Assembly (NCBI RefSeq): GCF_900018785.1
Contig: NZ_FCOY01000007.1
Location: forward strand, 730,632 to 794,631
Direction: 5' to 3'
Length of the DNA stretch: 64,000 nucleotides
Source: Xanthomonas massiliensis
GTDB taxonomy: Bacteria > Pseudomonadota > Gammaproteobacteria > Xanthomonadales > Xanthomonadaceae
The translations under genes and the position numbers were made by a program. The notes under the pieces were generated by a model, which had not been told where the DNA came from, made no database searches, and saw only the letters and a program-made list of their open reading frames with translations. This document shows positions 27,882 through 36,539 of this stretch, piece by piece (position 1 is the stretch's first letter; the number at the start of each line of letters is the position of its first letter).

Positions 27882-28337
27882 ATGACCGCCATCCCCGACT
27901 ACCGCGCCATGCTCGACACCGCCATCGCCGAGGCCCGCAAGGGGCTGGCCGAGGGCGGCATCCCGATCGGCGCGGCGCTGTACGGCGGCGACGGCCAGGT
28001 GCTCGGCTGCGGCCACAACCGCCGCGTGCAGGAAGGCGACCCGTCCGTGCACGGCGAGACCGACGCCTTCCGCAAGGCCGGCCGCCAGCGCTCCTACCGC
28101 GACACGGTGATGGTCACCACGCTGGCGCCGTGCTGGTACTGCAGCGGCCTGGTGCGCCAGTTCGGCATCGGCACCGTGGTGGTCGGCGAGTCGCGCACCT
28201 TCCAGGGCGGCATCGACTGGCTGCGCGAGAACGGGGTCAAGGTCGTCGACCTGGACAGCCAGGAATGCGTGGACCTGCTCGGCGGCTTCATCGCCGCCCA
28301 CCCCGAGGTCTGGAACGAGGACATCGGCGAGGATTGA
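27882..28337 (+). CDS. zinc cytosine deaminase, fungal (Fcy1) type
   Basis: A 151-residue cytidine-deaminase-fold enzyme. Zinc ligands are H57 (VHGET, with catalytic E59) and C84/C87 (TTLAPCWYC). Beyond these, the chain follows yeast cytosine deaminase closely: GCGHNRRVQEGDPSVHGE, VVVGESRTFQGG and the C-terminal PEVWNEDIGED correspond to the yeast GHNMRFQKG, VVGENVNF and PQDWFEDIGE. The expected reaction is cytosine to uracil plus ammonia. It is not the CodA amidohydrolase type usual in bacteria. It follows nrdG after 78 bp on the same strand; whether it is co-transcribed is unclear. Confidence 0.85.
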   Translation: MTAIPDYRAMLDTAIAEARKGLAEGGIPIGAALYGGDGQVLGCGHNRRVQEGDPSVHGETDAFRKAGRQRSYRDTVMVTTLAPCWYCSGLVRQFGIGTVVVGESRTFQGGIDWLRENGVKVVDLDSQECVDLLGGFIAAHPEVWNEDIGED

Positions 28338-28426
28338 GGCGAGGGGCCGGCGTGCCGCGCGGGCACGCCGTTCCGGGCCGTCCCGGGGCCGATATCGCCC
28401 GCCTTGGCCGGTGACAGAATGACGGG

Positions 28427-29743
28427 ATGTCCTCCACCATCACCGCCGCCGATGTGACCGATCCCGATCCCCAGGCATTCGTTCCCGCCTGCCGGGCGGT
28501 GGTCCGCGCCGGCACGCTGATGGCCTCGGCCGGCACCGGCGCGTACCGCGTCAAGGAAGCGATGAACCGGGTCGGGCGGGCGCTGGGCCTGGACAGCGTG
28601 CAGGCCGAGGTCACCCTCAACACCGTGGTCGCCACCTGCGCCCGCGGCGAACGCAGCCACACGCTGGTGGGCACCATCCCCGCGGTGAGCGTGAACGCCG
28701 GGCGCATCGGCGCGCTGGAGACGCTGTCGCTGTCCACCCGCCCGGGCATGGGCGTGGCCGAGGTCGAGGCCGGGCTCGACGCCATCGCCGCCGCCCCGCC
28801 GCGCTACGGCCTGGCGGCCACCGCGTTCGCCGCCATGGCCGCGTGCGGCGCGTTCTGCTTCCTCAACAACGGCGGCTGGATCGAATGCCTGGGCGCCGCC
28901 GCCGGTGCCGGCGCCGGGCAATGCCTGCGTGCCGCGCTCGCGCGGCGCCGCCTCAACCAGCTCGGGGTCGCGCTGCTCGCCGGCATCGCGGCCTGCATCG
29001 TCTACCTGGCGCTCACCGGGCTGGTCATCTCGCTGGGCTACACCACGCCGCGCCACGATGCCGGCTACACCTCCGCGGTCCTGTTTCTCATCCCGGGCTT
29101 CCCGCTGATCACCGCCGGGCTGGACCTGGCGCGACTGGATTTCAGCGCCGGCATCTCGCGCCTGACCTACGCGGTGCTGATGGTCACGGTGGCCTCGATC
29201 AGCGCGTGGACCGTGGCCGACTTCGTGCACCTCACCCCGCAGGTGGCGCCCCCGCTGGAGCTGGCGCCGGCGCTGTCGCTGGTCCTGCGGCTCGCCGCGA
29301 GCTTCGTCGGCGTCTACGGCTTCGCCTCGATGTTCAACACCCCGCCGCGCGTGGCCCTGGGCGCGGCGGCGATCGGCATGGTCGCCAACACCCTGCGGCT
29401 GTACCTGGTCGATGCCGGGTTGCCGCTGCAGGCGGCCGCGCCCTGCGCGACGCTGCTGGTCGGGCTGCTGGCCACCGTGGCCTCGCCGCGGCTGCGCTGC
29501 CCGCGCATCACCCTGACGGTGCCGGCGGTGCTCATCATGATCCCCGGCACCACTGCGTACCGCGCGCTGGTCTACGGCAACCTGGGCATGCCGGTGGAGG
29601 CGATGAGCAATGCCTGGCTGGCGGTGTTCGTCGTGGCCGGCATCGCCATCGGCCTGGCCGCCGCGCGCATGCTCACCGACCGCGTCTGGGCCTTCGAGGG
29701 ACAGACACCGGGCACGCCGCCGCCCGGGCGCGGGACGCGCTGA
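28427..29743 (+). CDS. ThrE-family threonine/serine exporter
   Basis: Inner-membrane protein of 438 residues combining both ThrE halves. The N-terminal cytoplasmic DUF1212-type segment spans about 20-125 (AGTLMASAGTGAYRVKEAMNRV) and five membrane helices follow. A second DUF3815-type half with five helices ends near 425. The motif LIPGFPLITAGLDLARLDFSAGISRL lies in the centre (about 221-246). The expected role is efflux of small hydroxylated amino acids. It stands alone 89 bp after the cytosine deaminase; the 201-bp gap to the next gene holds nothing recognisable. Confidence 0.85.
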   Translation: MSSTITAADVTDPDPQAFVPACRAVVRAGTLMASAGTGAYRVKEAMNRVGRALGLDSVQAEVTLNTVVATCARGERSHTLVGTIPAVSVNAGRIGALETLSLSTRPGMGVAEVEAGLDAIAAAPPRYGLAATAFAAMAACGAFCFLNNGGWIECLGAAAGAGAGQCLRAALARRRLNQLGVALLAGIAACIVYLALTGLVISLGYTTPRHDAGYTSAVLFLIPGFPLITAGLDLARLDFSAGISRLTYAVLMVTVASISAWTVADFVHLTPQVAPPLELAPALSLVLRLAASFVGVYGFASMFNTPPRVALGAAAIGMVANTLRLYLVDAGLPLQAAAPCATLLVGLLATVASPRLRCPRITLTVPAVLIMIPGTTAYRALVYGNLGMPVEAMSNAWLAVFVVAGIAIGLAAARMLTDRVWAFEGQTPGTPPPGRGTR

Positions 29744-29944
29744 GCCTTCCCGGCATGGCGATCGCCGCAGCTGCCCGCGGCCCTGGCCGGTAGCGCCGCA
29801 AACGAGCGCCCCGCGGAAACGAGCCCCTCCGCAGAGAACGCTGCCGCAGGGCTCCCGGGCGATCCCGCCCGCCGCCGCATCGAGCAGCAAGCGGCGGGAG
29901 GCCTGCGGGCGCCACCGGGCACCGCGCCGGGCGACGCGCCTCGA

Positions 29945-31825
29945 TCAGAACGTCACCCCGGCCGCCACGACGACGTTGTCGTGGTCGGCCAGCACGTCGT
30001 AGCCGTCGTCGTGGAGGTAGCGGGTCCACGCCAGGCTGGCGCTCCAGCGTCCGGCGAACTTCGCGCCCACGCCCAGCACCACGCTCTGGCGGCCGCCGAC
30101 CAGCGCGCCATCGACCGAGTAGCCGTGCACGTCCTGGCCCCAGGTCAGGCTCGGCGACAGGCTGACCCCGTGCGCCAGCGCGTAATCCAGCTGGCCCTTG
30201 ATCCGGTAGCCCCAGGCCATCTTGGTGTAGAAGCCGTCGTTGACGCAGCCCCTGGGGTTCTGCACCTCGCCGCAGCTGCCGTCGCTGCCCTGCGGCGAAT
30301 AGCCCCAGGCGAAGCCGCGGCCGTAGCGCGCCTGCGCCAGCGACGGCAGGTTGACGTGGCTCCACATCGCCTCGGCGGCGAGCGAGCCGGACTGCGCGCC
30401 CCAGCGCGGGCCGAGCGTGCGCACCGCGCTGGCCTGGGCCTGGAACTTGCTGAAGCGGTCGTAGCCGCGCAGCAGGAAGCCTTCCGGCTGACCGAGCGTG
30501 CGCGCGCCGATCGGGCCGCCGTTGCGGGTCAGCGCGGCGAACATGTCGGCGGTATTGAGCTGCACCGGCATGTTCGGGCTGTAGCTGGCCTCGCCGGCGA
30601 ACTTCCAGGCGCCCGCCTTGCGCGCGGCGGACAGGCCCGACAGGCGGATGCCGTCCGGGTACTCCCAGGACTCGGTGATCGTGGACAGGCGCTGGGACAG
30701 CTGGGCGTAGGCCAGCGGCACGCCGGCCGCGGTCAGGCGATCGACCATGGTCGCATCGGTGCGCGCGCTGTCGGGCGTGGTCGCGTCCAGGATCGGCAGG
30801 CGCGCGTTGTAGCGCAGGTGGTACAGGCCGATGTCGGTGCCGCCGTCGGTCTTGTAGTGCAGCGCGAGCCCCCACTGGCCGGAATCGCGGGCCGGACGGT
30901 CGGTGCCGCGCGGCAGGTAGGCGCCGGCGTCGTACATGAAGCCGTCGCTGAGCCACTGGCCGGCCCCCGCCGAGTAGGCGTTGATCGGGTAGTAGGCATT
31001 GCTCTGCAGCCCCGAGCAACCCGCATCGATGCCCAGGTCGGTGCCGGAGAAGAAAGTGCCGCACGGATCCAGTTCGGTCGGCCGCCACTTCCATTGCCAG
31101 AAGCCTTCCACGCTGGCCTTGCCGTCGAGGAAGACCAGCTTGTTCCACACCATCTCCACCGGCAGCTGCGCCTCGCTGGCCGGGTCCACGCCGGGCCGGT
31201 GCAAGGTGGTGTAGTCGAACGGGTTGACCTGGTTGAGGCCGTTGAAGAACAGGCCCTCGCCCCATTTCACCCGCTGCCGGCCCACGCGCACGTCCCAGCC
31301 GGCGCTCCCGCCCAGGTCGGCGTGGCCGTACACGTAGGCATCCAGCCACATGAAGCCGGAGAAGCGGTTGGACCTGGAGAACCCGGTGTCTTCGAGCGGG
31401 GTGTCGGCGCGGAAGCCGTTGGGCACGTTGCCCTGCGGCACGTCGCGCCGTTCCAGCGCGTAGTCGTACCAGGCGCGCGCACTGACGTCGATGCCGATGT
31501 TGCCGTACTTCAGGTCCATGCTGCCGAGCACCCGGCCCGGGGCCGAATACACGTCGCCCTTGCCGAAGTTGAGGTTGCCGTCGTCGGAGGTGTCGCTGCC
31601 GTCGCCGCCCTTGGCCTTGCCGTCGGAGCGGAAGCCCTTGCCGACCAGGTGCCGCGAGGGATCGGCGGTGCGCACGCCGGCGCCGGCGGTGGCGCGCAGT
31701 TTCCAGCTGCCCTGCACCTCGCCGTCGGCCAGGGTGAAATCGCCGGCGAGGGCGGGTACGGCCAGCGGCAGGATGCCGGCCAGCAGGGTCAGGCGCGGCC
31801 AGGTACCGGTCTTGGGAACGGACAT
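29945..31825 (-). CDS. DUF1302 outer-membrane porin-like protein
   Basis: A 626-residue exported protein with a signal peptide cut near residue 28 (ALA/GDF). Long alternating strands and a C-terminal phenylalanine (VVVAAGVTF) are typical of outer-membrane beta-barrels. The family landmarks RVGRQRVKWGEGLFFNGLNQVNPFD and WSHVNLP-like loops identify the DUF1302 group, found in gammaproteobacteria beside hydrocarbon or steroid-related genes and often annotated as substrate-specific porins. The start at 31825 gives a normal signal peptide; the ORF extends upstream without homology. It is divergent from the AtpC-like gene; a palindrome CGTTGCAACG lies in the shared region at 31905-31914. The substrate is unknown. 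Confidence 0.8.
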   Translation of the reverse strand: MSVPKTGTWPRLTLLAGILPLAVPALAGDFTLADGEVQGSWKLRATAGAGVRTADPSRHLVGKGFRSDGKAKGGDGSDTSDDGNLNFGKGDVYSAPGRVLGSMDLKYGNIGIDVSARAWYDYALERRDVPQGNVPNGFRADTPLEDTGFSRSNRFSGFMWLDAYVYGHADLGGSAGWDVRVGRQRVKWGEGLFFNGLNQVNPFDYTTLHRPGVDPASEAQLPVEMVWNKLVFLDGKASVEGFWQWKWRPTELDPCGTFFSGTDLGIDAGCSGLQSNAYYPINAYSAGAGQWLSDGFMYDAGAYLPRGTDRPARDSGQWGLALHYKTDGGTDIGLYHLRYNARLPILDATTPDSARTDATMVDRLTAAGVPLAYAQLSQRLSTITESWEYPDGIRLSGLSAARKAGAWKFAGEASYSPNMPVQLNTADMFAALTRNGGPIGARTLGQPEGFLLRGYDRFSKFQAQASAVRTLGPRWGAQSGSLAAEAMWSHVNLPSLAQARYGRGFAWGYSPQGSDGSCGEVQNPRGCVNDGFYTKMAWGYRIKGQLDYALAHGVSLSPSLTWGQDVHGYSVDGALVGGRQSVVLGVGAKFAGRWSASLAWTRYLHDDGYDVLADHDNVVVAAGVTF

Positions 31826-31991
31826 GCGTCTATGAAATGGGAAAGGGAACGCGGCGATATACCTGCTCCGGGCGCGCAATGCGAATCCGGTTGCATCTGC
31901 GATCGTTGCAACGGAAATCGGCACCGGCCGTTCCCGCGGCGCGCCGCTGGTCTTAGTCTTGTCGCTTCCCCCGCTTCCGCGCGTGCCCGCC

Positions 31992-32417
31992 ATGCCCGAC
32001 CGCCCCGCTTCCGCCGTACGCACGCTCACCCTCGCCATCGTCAGCCTGCAGGGCAGCATCTGGCAGGGCGCGGTGCGCGAGGCGAGCTTCCCGGGGCTGA
32101 TGGGACGGTTCGGCATCATGGCGCGCCACCTGCCGATGCTGTCGATCCTGCGCGAGGGCCTGGTGCACATCGTGCCGGCCGAGGGCGAGCCGCTGGACGT
32201 CTACGTCTCCGGCGGCTATGCCGAGGTCCAGCCCGGCCGCGTCGTGGTGATGGCCGACATGGCCGAGCGCGGCTCGGACGTCGATGCCGCCCATGCGCGC
32301 ACCGCGCGCGAGGCCGCCGCCTCGCCGGTGGCGGCCACCTTCACCGATGCGGCCTACCTGCGCATGCATGCCGAACTGGTGCGCCGCTACGGCTCGCGCC
32401 TGTACGGCCGCGGCTGA
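31992..32417 (+). CDS. orphan F1-ATPase epsilon-subunit-like protein
   Basis: The 141-residue protein aligns in length and order with ATP synthase epsilon: LTLAIVSLQGSIWQGAVREASFPGLMGRFGI (24-54), HLPMLSILREGLVHIV, VYVSGGYAEVQPGRVVVMADMAERG and the beginning of the C-terminal helical hairpin. No other ATP synthase gene is within 30 kb on either side. It could be a detached accessory epsilon, a remnant of an alternative (N-type) ATPase, or a protein reusing the fold. TTG at 31959 and GTG at 31983 are alternative starts. It converges on the DASS transporter. Confidence 0.75.
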   Translation: MPDRPASAVRTLTLAIVSLQGSIWQGAVREASFPGLMGRFGIMARHLPMLSILREGLVHIVPAEGEPLDVYVSGGYAEVQPGRVVVMADMAERGSDVDAAHARTAREAAASPVAATFTDAAYLRMHAELVRRYGSRLYGRG

Positions 32418-32480
32418 GGCACTGCCGCACACGCAGCGGCCGCCCGCAGGCGGCCGCCGGTCATGCCGGGCGCGGCGCGC

Positions 32481-33986
32481 TCACCAGAAGCCGAGCAGCT
32501 TCCACCACAGGCTGCCGACGATGGTGTACACCACCAGTTGCAGCACGCACATCACGAAGCCCACCTGCCACCACTTGCCCATGGTGACGTAGCCGCTGCC
32601 GAAGATGATCGGCGAGGTGCCGGTGGCGTAGTGGGTCAGCGCCATCATCGCGGTGGAGCCGGCCACCATGACCAGCATGAACGGGGTCACGTAGTCGGGC
32701 GGGATCAGCTGCACGCCCACGGTCAGGAAGGCCAGCATCATCGCGCTGACGTGGGCCGTGGTGCTGGCGAACAGGTAGTGCGAGAACACGAACACCAGCA
32801 CCAGCAGCGCCGCCGATCCCTCCCAGCCCATGCCGCTGGCCACGATCAGGTCCTTCAGGTGGCCGGAGAACCAGGTGATCACCCCGATCTTGTTGAGCTG
32901 CTCGGCCATCATCACCAGCGCGCCGAACCAGATCAGCGTGTCCCAGGCGCTCTTCTCGGACAGCACGTCGTCCCAGTCGATGGTGCCGGTGATGATCAGG
33001 ATGAACAGGCCGAGGAAGGCGACCACGGTCGGGTCCAGGGTGAAGGCCGCGCCGAAGAGCATCGCCGGCACGTTGGCCCACAGCAGCAGCAGCAGCGCGA
33101 AGGTGCCCATCATCACCTTCTCGGCATGGCTGAGCCGGCCCATGCGCCCCAGCTCGCTCTTGGCGAACTCCACCGCGTTGGGCGTCTGCTTCACCTGCGG
33201 CGGCGACATCAGGTAGATGACCAGCGGCATCAGGAACATGCACACCAGGCCGGGCACCAGCATGCACACCGCCCACGTGGTCCAGGACAGGTGGAAGTTG
33301 CCGCCGGTGGCCTTGGCCACGTAGTCCACGACCAGCGGGTTGGGCGCGGTGGCGGTCAGGAACATGCCCGAGGTGATCGGGTTGGCGTGGTAGTTGACCA
33401 GCGCCAGGTAGGTGCCGACCTTGCCCTGGGTGCCCTTCTCCGGGTCCGAGCCGAAGGCGTTGGCGATGGACTTCATGATCGGGTGGACGATGCCGCCGCC
33501 GCGCGCGGTGTTGGACGGCGTGAACGGCGCCAGCACCAGCTCGCACACCGCCAGGCCGTAGCCGATGCCCACCGTCTTCTTGCCGAGCAGCGCGATGAAC
33601 ATCAGGCCGATGCGGTTGCCCAGGCCGGTCTTCTTCAGGCCCCGCGAGATCAGGATGGCGACCACGATCAGCCAGATCAGCGGGTTGGAGAAGCTGCTCA
33701 GCGCATCGGCGATCGCGCCCTTGGACGAGTCGGACGTCACCTGCGAGAGCGAGACGATGACGATCGCCATCAGCGCCATCACCCCGATCGGCATGACCTT
33801 GAGGATGATCGCCACGATGGTGGTCAGGAAGATCGCCACCAGCCCCCAGGCCTTGGGCGTGAGGCCTTCGGGGGTCGGCACCAGCAGCAGCGCGACCAGC
33901 ACCGCGGTGGTGACGATCGCCGGCACGATGCGGAAGGGAACCGCGGCCTTGAAGTGTTGCAGTGCCGCCTTGAGGCTCGTGGACAT
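32481..33986 (-). CDS. DASS-family dicarboxylate transporter (sodium- or exchange-driven)
   Basis: Inner-membrane transporter of 501 residues with 11-13 helices and the DASS motifs: APFTPSNTARGGGIVHPIMKS (substrate/sodium loop with the SNT signature), TATAPNPLVV and the C-terminal HYATGTSPIIFGSGYV. It is closest in layout to the CitT/TtdT/YbhI branch that exchanges C4-dicarboxylates, tartrate or citrate. The start at 33986 (MSTSLKAALQHF) is taken because transmembrane segment 1 follows; the longer frame has no homology. An FNR-type promoter 90-130 bp upstream suggests use under low oxygen. Confidence 0.88.
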   Translation of the reverse strand: MSTSLKAALQHFKAAVPFRIVPAIVTTAVLVALLLVPTPEGLTPKAWGLVAIFLTTIVAIILKVMPIGVMALMAIVIVSLSQVTSDSSKGAIADALSSFSNPLIWLIVVAILISRGLKKTGLGNRIGLMFIALLGKKTVGIGYGLAVCELVLAPFTPSNTARGGGIVHPIMKSIANAFGSDPEKGTQGKVGTYLALVNYHANPITSGMFLTATAPNPLVVDYVAKATGGNFHLSWTTWAVCMLVPGLVCMFLMPLVIYLMSPPQVKQTPNAVEFAKSELGRMGRLSHAEKVMMGTFALLLLLWANVPAMLFGAAFTLDPTVVAFLGLFILIITGTIDWDDVLSEKSAWDTLIWFGALVMMAEQLNKIGVITWFSGHLKDLIVASGMGWEGSAALLVLVFVFSHYLFASTTAHVSAMMLAFLTVGVQLIPPDYVTPFMLVMVAGSTAMMALTHYATGTSPIIFGSGYVTMGKWWQVGFVMCVLQLVVYTIVGSLWWKLLGFW

Positions 33987-34076
33987 GGGGCATGACCTGT
34001 GATGGGGAGCGGCCTGCCGGCAGGGGATGCGGCCCGCCCGCGGCGGGAAGCACCCGGCCACCGGCGGGGCAGGCAT

Positions 34077-34119
34077 ACGATAGCCGCCTGCGGCGAAACC
34101 GCACACTGATCCAGATCAT
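34077..34119 (-). promoter_or_regulatory. FNR-like class II promoter of the dicarboxylate transporter
   Basis: On the minus strand ATGATCTGGATCAG (34106-34119) matches TTGAT-N4-ATCAA at eight of ten positions and is symmetrical. TATCGT (34077-34082) lies 23 bp downstream as a -10, the same geometry as in front of pntA1. This is the only evident signal in the 333-bp gap between transporter and hslU, besides the hslU terminator. Confidence 0.5.
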
Positions 34120-34253
34120 TCCTGCGCCGGGCCGGGCGCGGCCCCTGGCCTGTGCCCGCCGCCGTGCCGGCGGCCACGCGCGCACCGATGGGTGCCGGCG
34201 CGGCGTCCGCCGCACCGTGCCTGCCGCCCGCCTGCCGCAGCCATGACGAAGAA

Positions 34254-34278
34254 AAGGCCCCGCCACAGGCGGGGCCTT
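34254..34278 (-). terminator. intrinsic terminator of hslVU
   Basis: An 11-bp inverted repeat AAGGCCCCGCC / GGCGGGGCCTT with a 3-nt loop begins 41 bp after the hslU stop. On the minus strand it runs into CCTTTTCTTC. Confidence 0.8.
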
Positions 34279-34319
34279 CGCGATCCGCGGCACCCCGGCG
34301 ACCGGCGCCGGCATCCGCC

Positions 34320-35684
34320 TCAGAGGATATAGCGGCTCAGGTCCGGGTCCTGGACGAGGCTGCCCAGCTGGGCATCCACGTAGGCGCGGTCCACCGTCAC
34401 CTTCTGGCCGCCGCGGTCCGGCGCCTCGTAGCTGAGCCGGTCGAGCAGGCGCTCGAGCACGGTGTGCAGGCGCCGGGCGCCGATGTTCTCCTGGCGCTCG
34501 TTGACCTGGAAGGCGATCTCGGCCAGGCGCTCGATGGCGTCGGCGGTGAACGCCATGTCCACGCCCTCGGTCTTCAGCAGCTCCACGTACTGGCGGGTCA
34601 GCGCGGCCTTGGGCTCGGTGAGGATGCGCACGAAGTCGTCCTTGCTCAGCGCGCCCAGTTCCACCCGGATCGGGAAGCGGCCCTGCAGCTCCGGCACCAG
34701 GTCCGACGGCTTGGCCAGGTGGAACGCGCCGGAGGCGATGAACAGGATGTGGTCGGTCCTGACCGTGCCGTACTTGGTGGAGACGTTGGAGCCCTCCACC
34801 AGCGGCAGCAGGTCGCGCTGCACGCCCTCGCGGCTGACGTCGCCGCCGGACACGCCGGCATCGCCGCGCTTGGCGACCTTGTCGATCTCGTCGATGAAGA
34901 CGATGCCGTGCTGCTCGCAGGCCTCGATCGCCGCGGCGCGCACGTCCTCCTCGTTGACCAGCTTGGTGGCCTCCTCCTCGATCAGCAGCGGCCGCGCCGC
35001 CCTGACGGTGAGCTTGCGGGTCTGCGGCTTGCCGCCGCCGAGGTTGGCGAACATCTGCCGCAGCTGCTGGCCCATCTCCTCCATGCCCGGCGGGGTCATG
35101 ATGTCCATGCTGACGTTGGCGGCGATCTCCAGCTCGATCTCGCGCCCGTCCAGCTCGCCCTCGCGCAGCATGCGCCGGAACTTGACCCGGGTGTCGTTGT
35201 CCTGCGCCGACGGCTCGCTGCGCGCGGCCTGCGCGTCGAAGCCGATGCCCACGCTGCGCCGCGGCAGCAGCGCGTCGAGGATGCGCTCCTCGGCATGCTC
35301 CTCGGCGGCGGTGCGCACCCGCGCCTTGGCCTGCTCGCGGTACATCTTGACCGCGGTGTCGGCCAGGTCGCGGATGATCTGCTCCACGTCCTTGCCGACG
35401 TAGCCGACCTCGGTGAAGCGGGTGGCCTCGACCTTGACGAACGGCGCGTTGGCCAGCGTCGCCAGGCGCCGCGCGATCTCGGTCTTGCCCACGCCGGTGG
35501 GGCCGATCATCAGGATGTTCTTGGGCATCACCTCGTTGCGCAGCTCCGGCTCGAGCTGCATGCGCCGCCAGCGGTTGCGCAGGGCGATGGCGACCGCGCG
35601 CTTGGCCTCGTGCTGGCCGACGATGTGGCGGTCGAGCTCCTGCACGATCTCGCGCGGGGTCATGGTGCTGTGGGTATCGGTCAT
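34320..35684 (-). CDS. hslU: ATP-dependent protease ATPase subunit HslU
   Basis: AAA+ unfoldase of the HslVU protease. The 454-residue chain has the Walker A GPTGVGKT (61-68), Walker [16 protein letters not shown] near 263-277, an intermediate (I) domain (about 110-240), sensor 2 and the C-terminal SRYIL that inserts into HslV to activate it. The start [14 protein letters not shown] at 35684 is 105 bp after the hslV stop. Expressed with hslV from a heat-shock promoter. Confidence 0.97.
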   Translation of the reverse strand: MTDTHSTMTPREIVQELDRHIVGQHEAKRAVAIALRNRWRRMQLEPELRNEVMPKNILMIGPTGVGKTEIARRLATLANAPFVKVEATRFTEVGYVGKDVEQIIRDLADTAVKMYREQAKARVRTAAEEHAEERILDALLPRRSVGIGFDAQAARSEPSAQDNDTRVKFRRMLREGELDGREIELEIAANVSMDIMTPPGMEEMGQQLRQMFANLGGGKPQTRKLTVRAARPLLIEEEATKLVNEEDVRAAAIEACEQHGIVFIDEIDKVAKRGDAGVSGGDVSREGVQRDLLPLVEGSNVSTKYGTVRTDHILFIASGAFHLAKPSDLVPELQGRFPIRVELGALSKDDFVRILTEPKAALTRQYVELLKTEGVDMAFTADAIERLAEIAFQVNERQENIGARRLHTVLERLLDRLSYEAPDRGGQKVTVDRAYVDAQLGSLVQDPDLSRYIL

Positions 35685-35789
35685 GGCTGCGGGAATGGGC
35701 TCATCGAAGGGAGGAAGGGACGACGCGGCGGGGCCGCCGGCCACGTGGCGGCGCGCGGCGGCGCACGCGCGCATGGCCGGCGCGGAAGC

Positions 35790-36341
35790 TCACAGCTCCT
35801 CGACCACCACGTTGCGGTTGGTGTAGATGCAGATGTCGCCGGCGATGCCGATCGCCTCGCTGGCGATGGTGCGGGCATCGAGCTGGGTATGCGCGATCAG
35901 CGCGCGCGCGGCCGACAGCGCGTAGGAGCCGCCGGAGCCGATGGCGATGATGCCGTCCTCCGGCTCGATCACATCGCCGGTGCCGCTGATCACCAGCGAG
36001 GTCTCCTTGTCGGCCACCGCCAGCAGCGCCTCGAGCTTGCCCAGGCGGCGCTCGGTGCGCCAGTCCTTGGCCAGCTCGACCGCGGCGCGGGTCAACTGGC
36101 CGTGCTTTTCAAGCTTCGCCTCGAACAGCTCGAACAGGGTGAAGGCGTCGGCGGCGGCGCCGGCGAAGCCGGCCAGCACCTGGCCGTCCTTGCCCAGGCG
36201 GCGCACCTTGCGCGCATTGCCCTTCATCACCGTGTTGCCGAGGGTGACCTGGCCGTCGCCGGCGATCGCGACGTGCTCGCCGCGGCGCACGCAGATGATG
36301 GTGGTGGCGTGGAAGACGTTGGGATTCTGGCTGGGGTCCAT
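35790..36341 (-). CDS. hslV: ATP-dependent protease peptidase subunit HslV
   Basis: Threonine protease of the HslVU complex, 183 residues. The catalytic threonine lies at T13 or T14 ([11 protein letters not shown]) and not at position 2, so a 12-residue propeptide ([12 protein letters not shown]) must be removed; this extension is known in xanthomonads. Conserved [23 protein letters not shown] and [14 protein letters not shown] follow. First gene of the pair, 25 bp downstream of a sigma-32 promoter. Confidence 0.96.
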   Translation of the reverse strand: MDPSQNPNVFHATTIICVRRGEHVAIAGDGQVTLGNTVMKGNARKVRRLGKDGQVLAGFAGAAADAFTLFELFEAKLEKHGQLTRAAVELAKDWRTERRLGKLEALLAVADKETSLVISGTGDVIEPEDGIIAIGSGGSYALSAARALIAHTQLDARTIASEAIGIAGDICIYTNRNVVVEEL

Positions 36342-36365
36342 GCGCTGCTCCGTGTGGTGCTGCCG

Positions 36366-36394
36366 ATCTGGGGACCGCGCGCGGGCGATTCAAG
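36366..36394 (-). promoter_or_regulatory. heat-shock (sigma-32) promoter of hslVU
   Basis: On the minus strand CTTGAA (36389-36394), 15-bp spacer, CCCCAGAT (36366-36373). The consensus is CTTGAA-N13/15-CCCCATNT, so seven of eight -10 positions or better and all -35 positions match. It ends 25 bp before the hslV start. Confidence 0.75.
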
Positions 36395-36539
36395 CCCGCG
36401 CTCGCGGCCCCCGCGTGGTGCGTCGCGCCAAGACATCGGCGCCGGCGTCCCTACAATCGGCCAGGTGCCCCACGCCCGGGTCCTGCCAGCGTCGCCCCGC
36501 GACGGCGGCAGCGGCCCTCACCCCGCACGGGAGCCGCGC

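Noticed and set aside
31905-31914. Palindrome CGTTGCAACG between porin and AtpC-like gene as an operator
   Set aside because: Ten symmetrical bases are expected by chance at this length of sequence, and there is no second copy; kept only as a remark.
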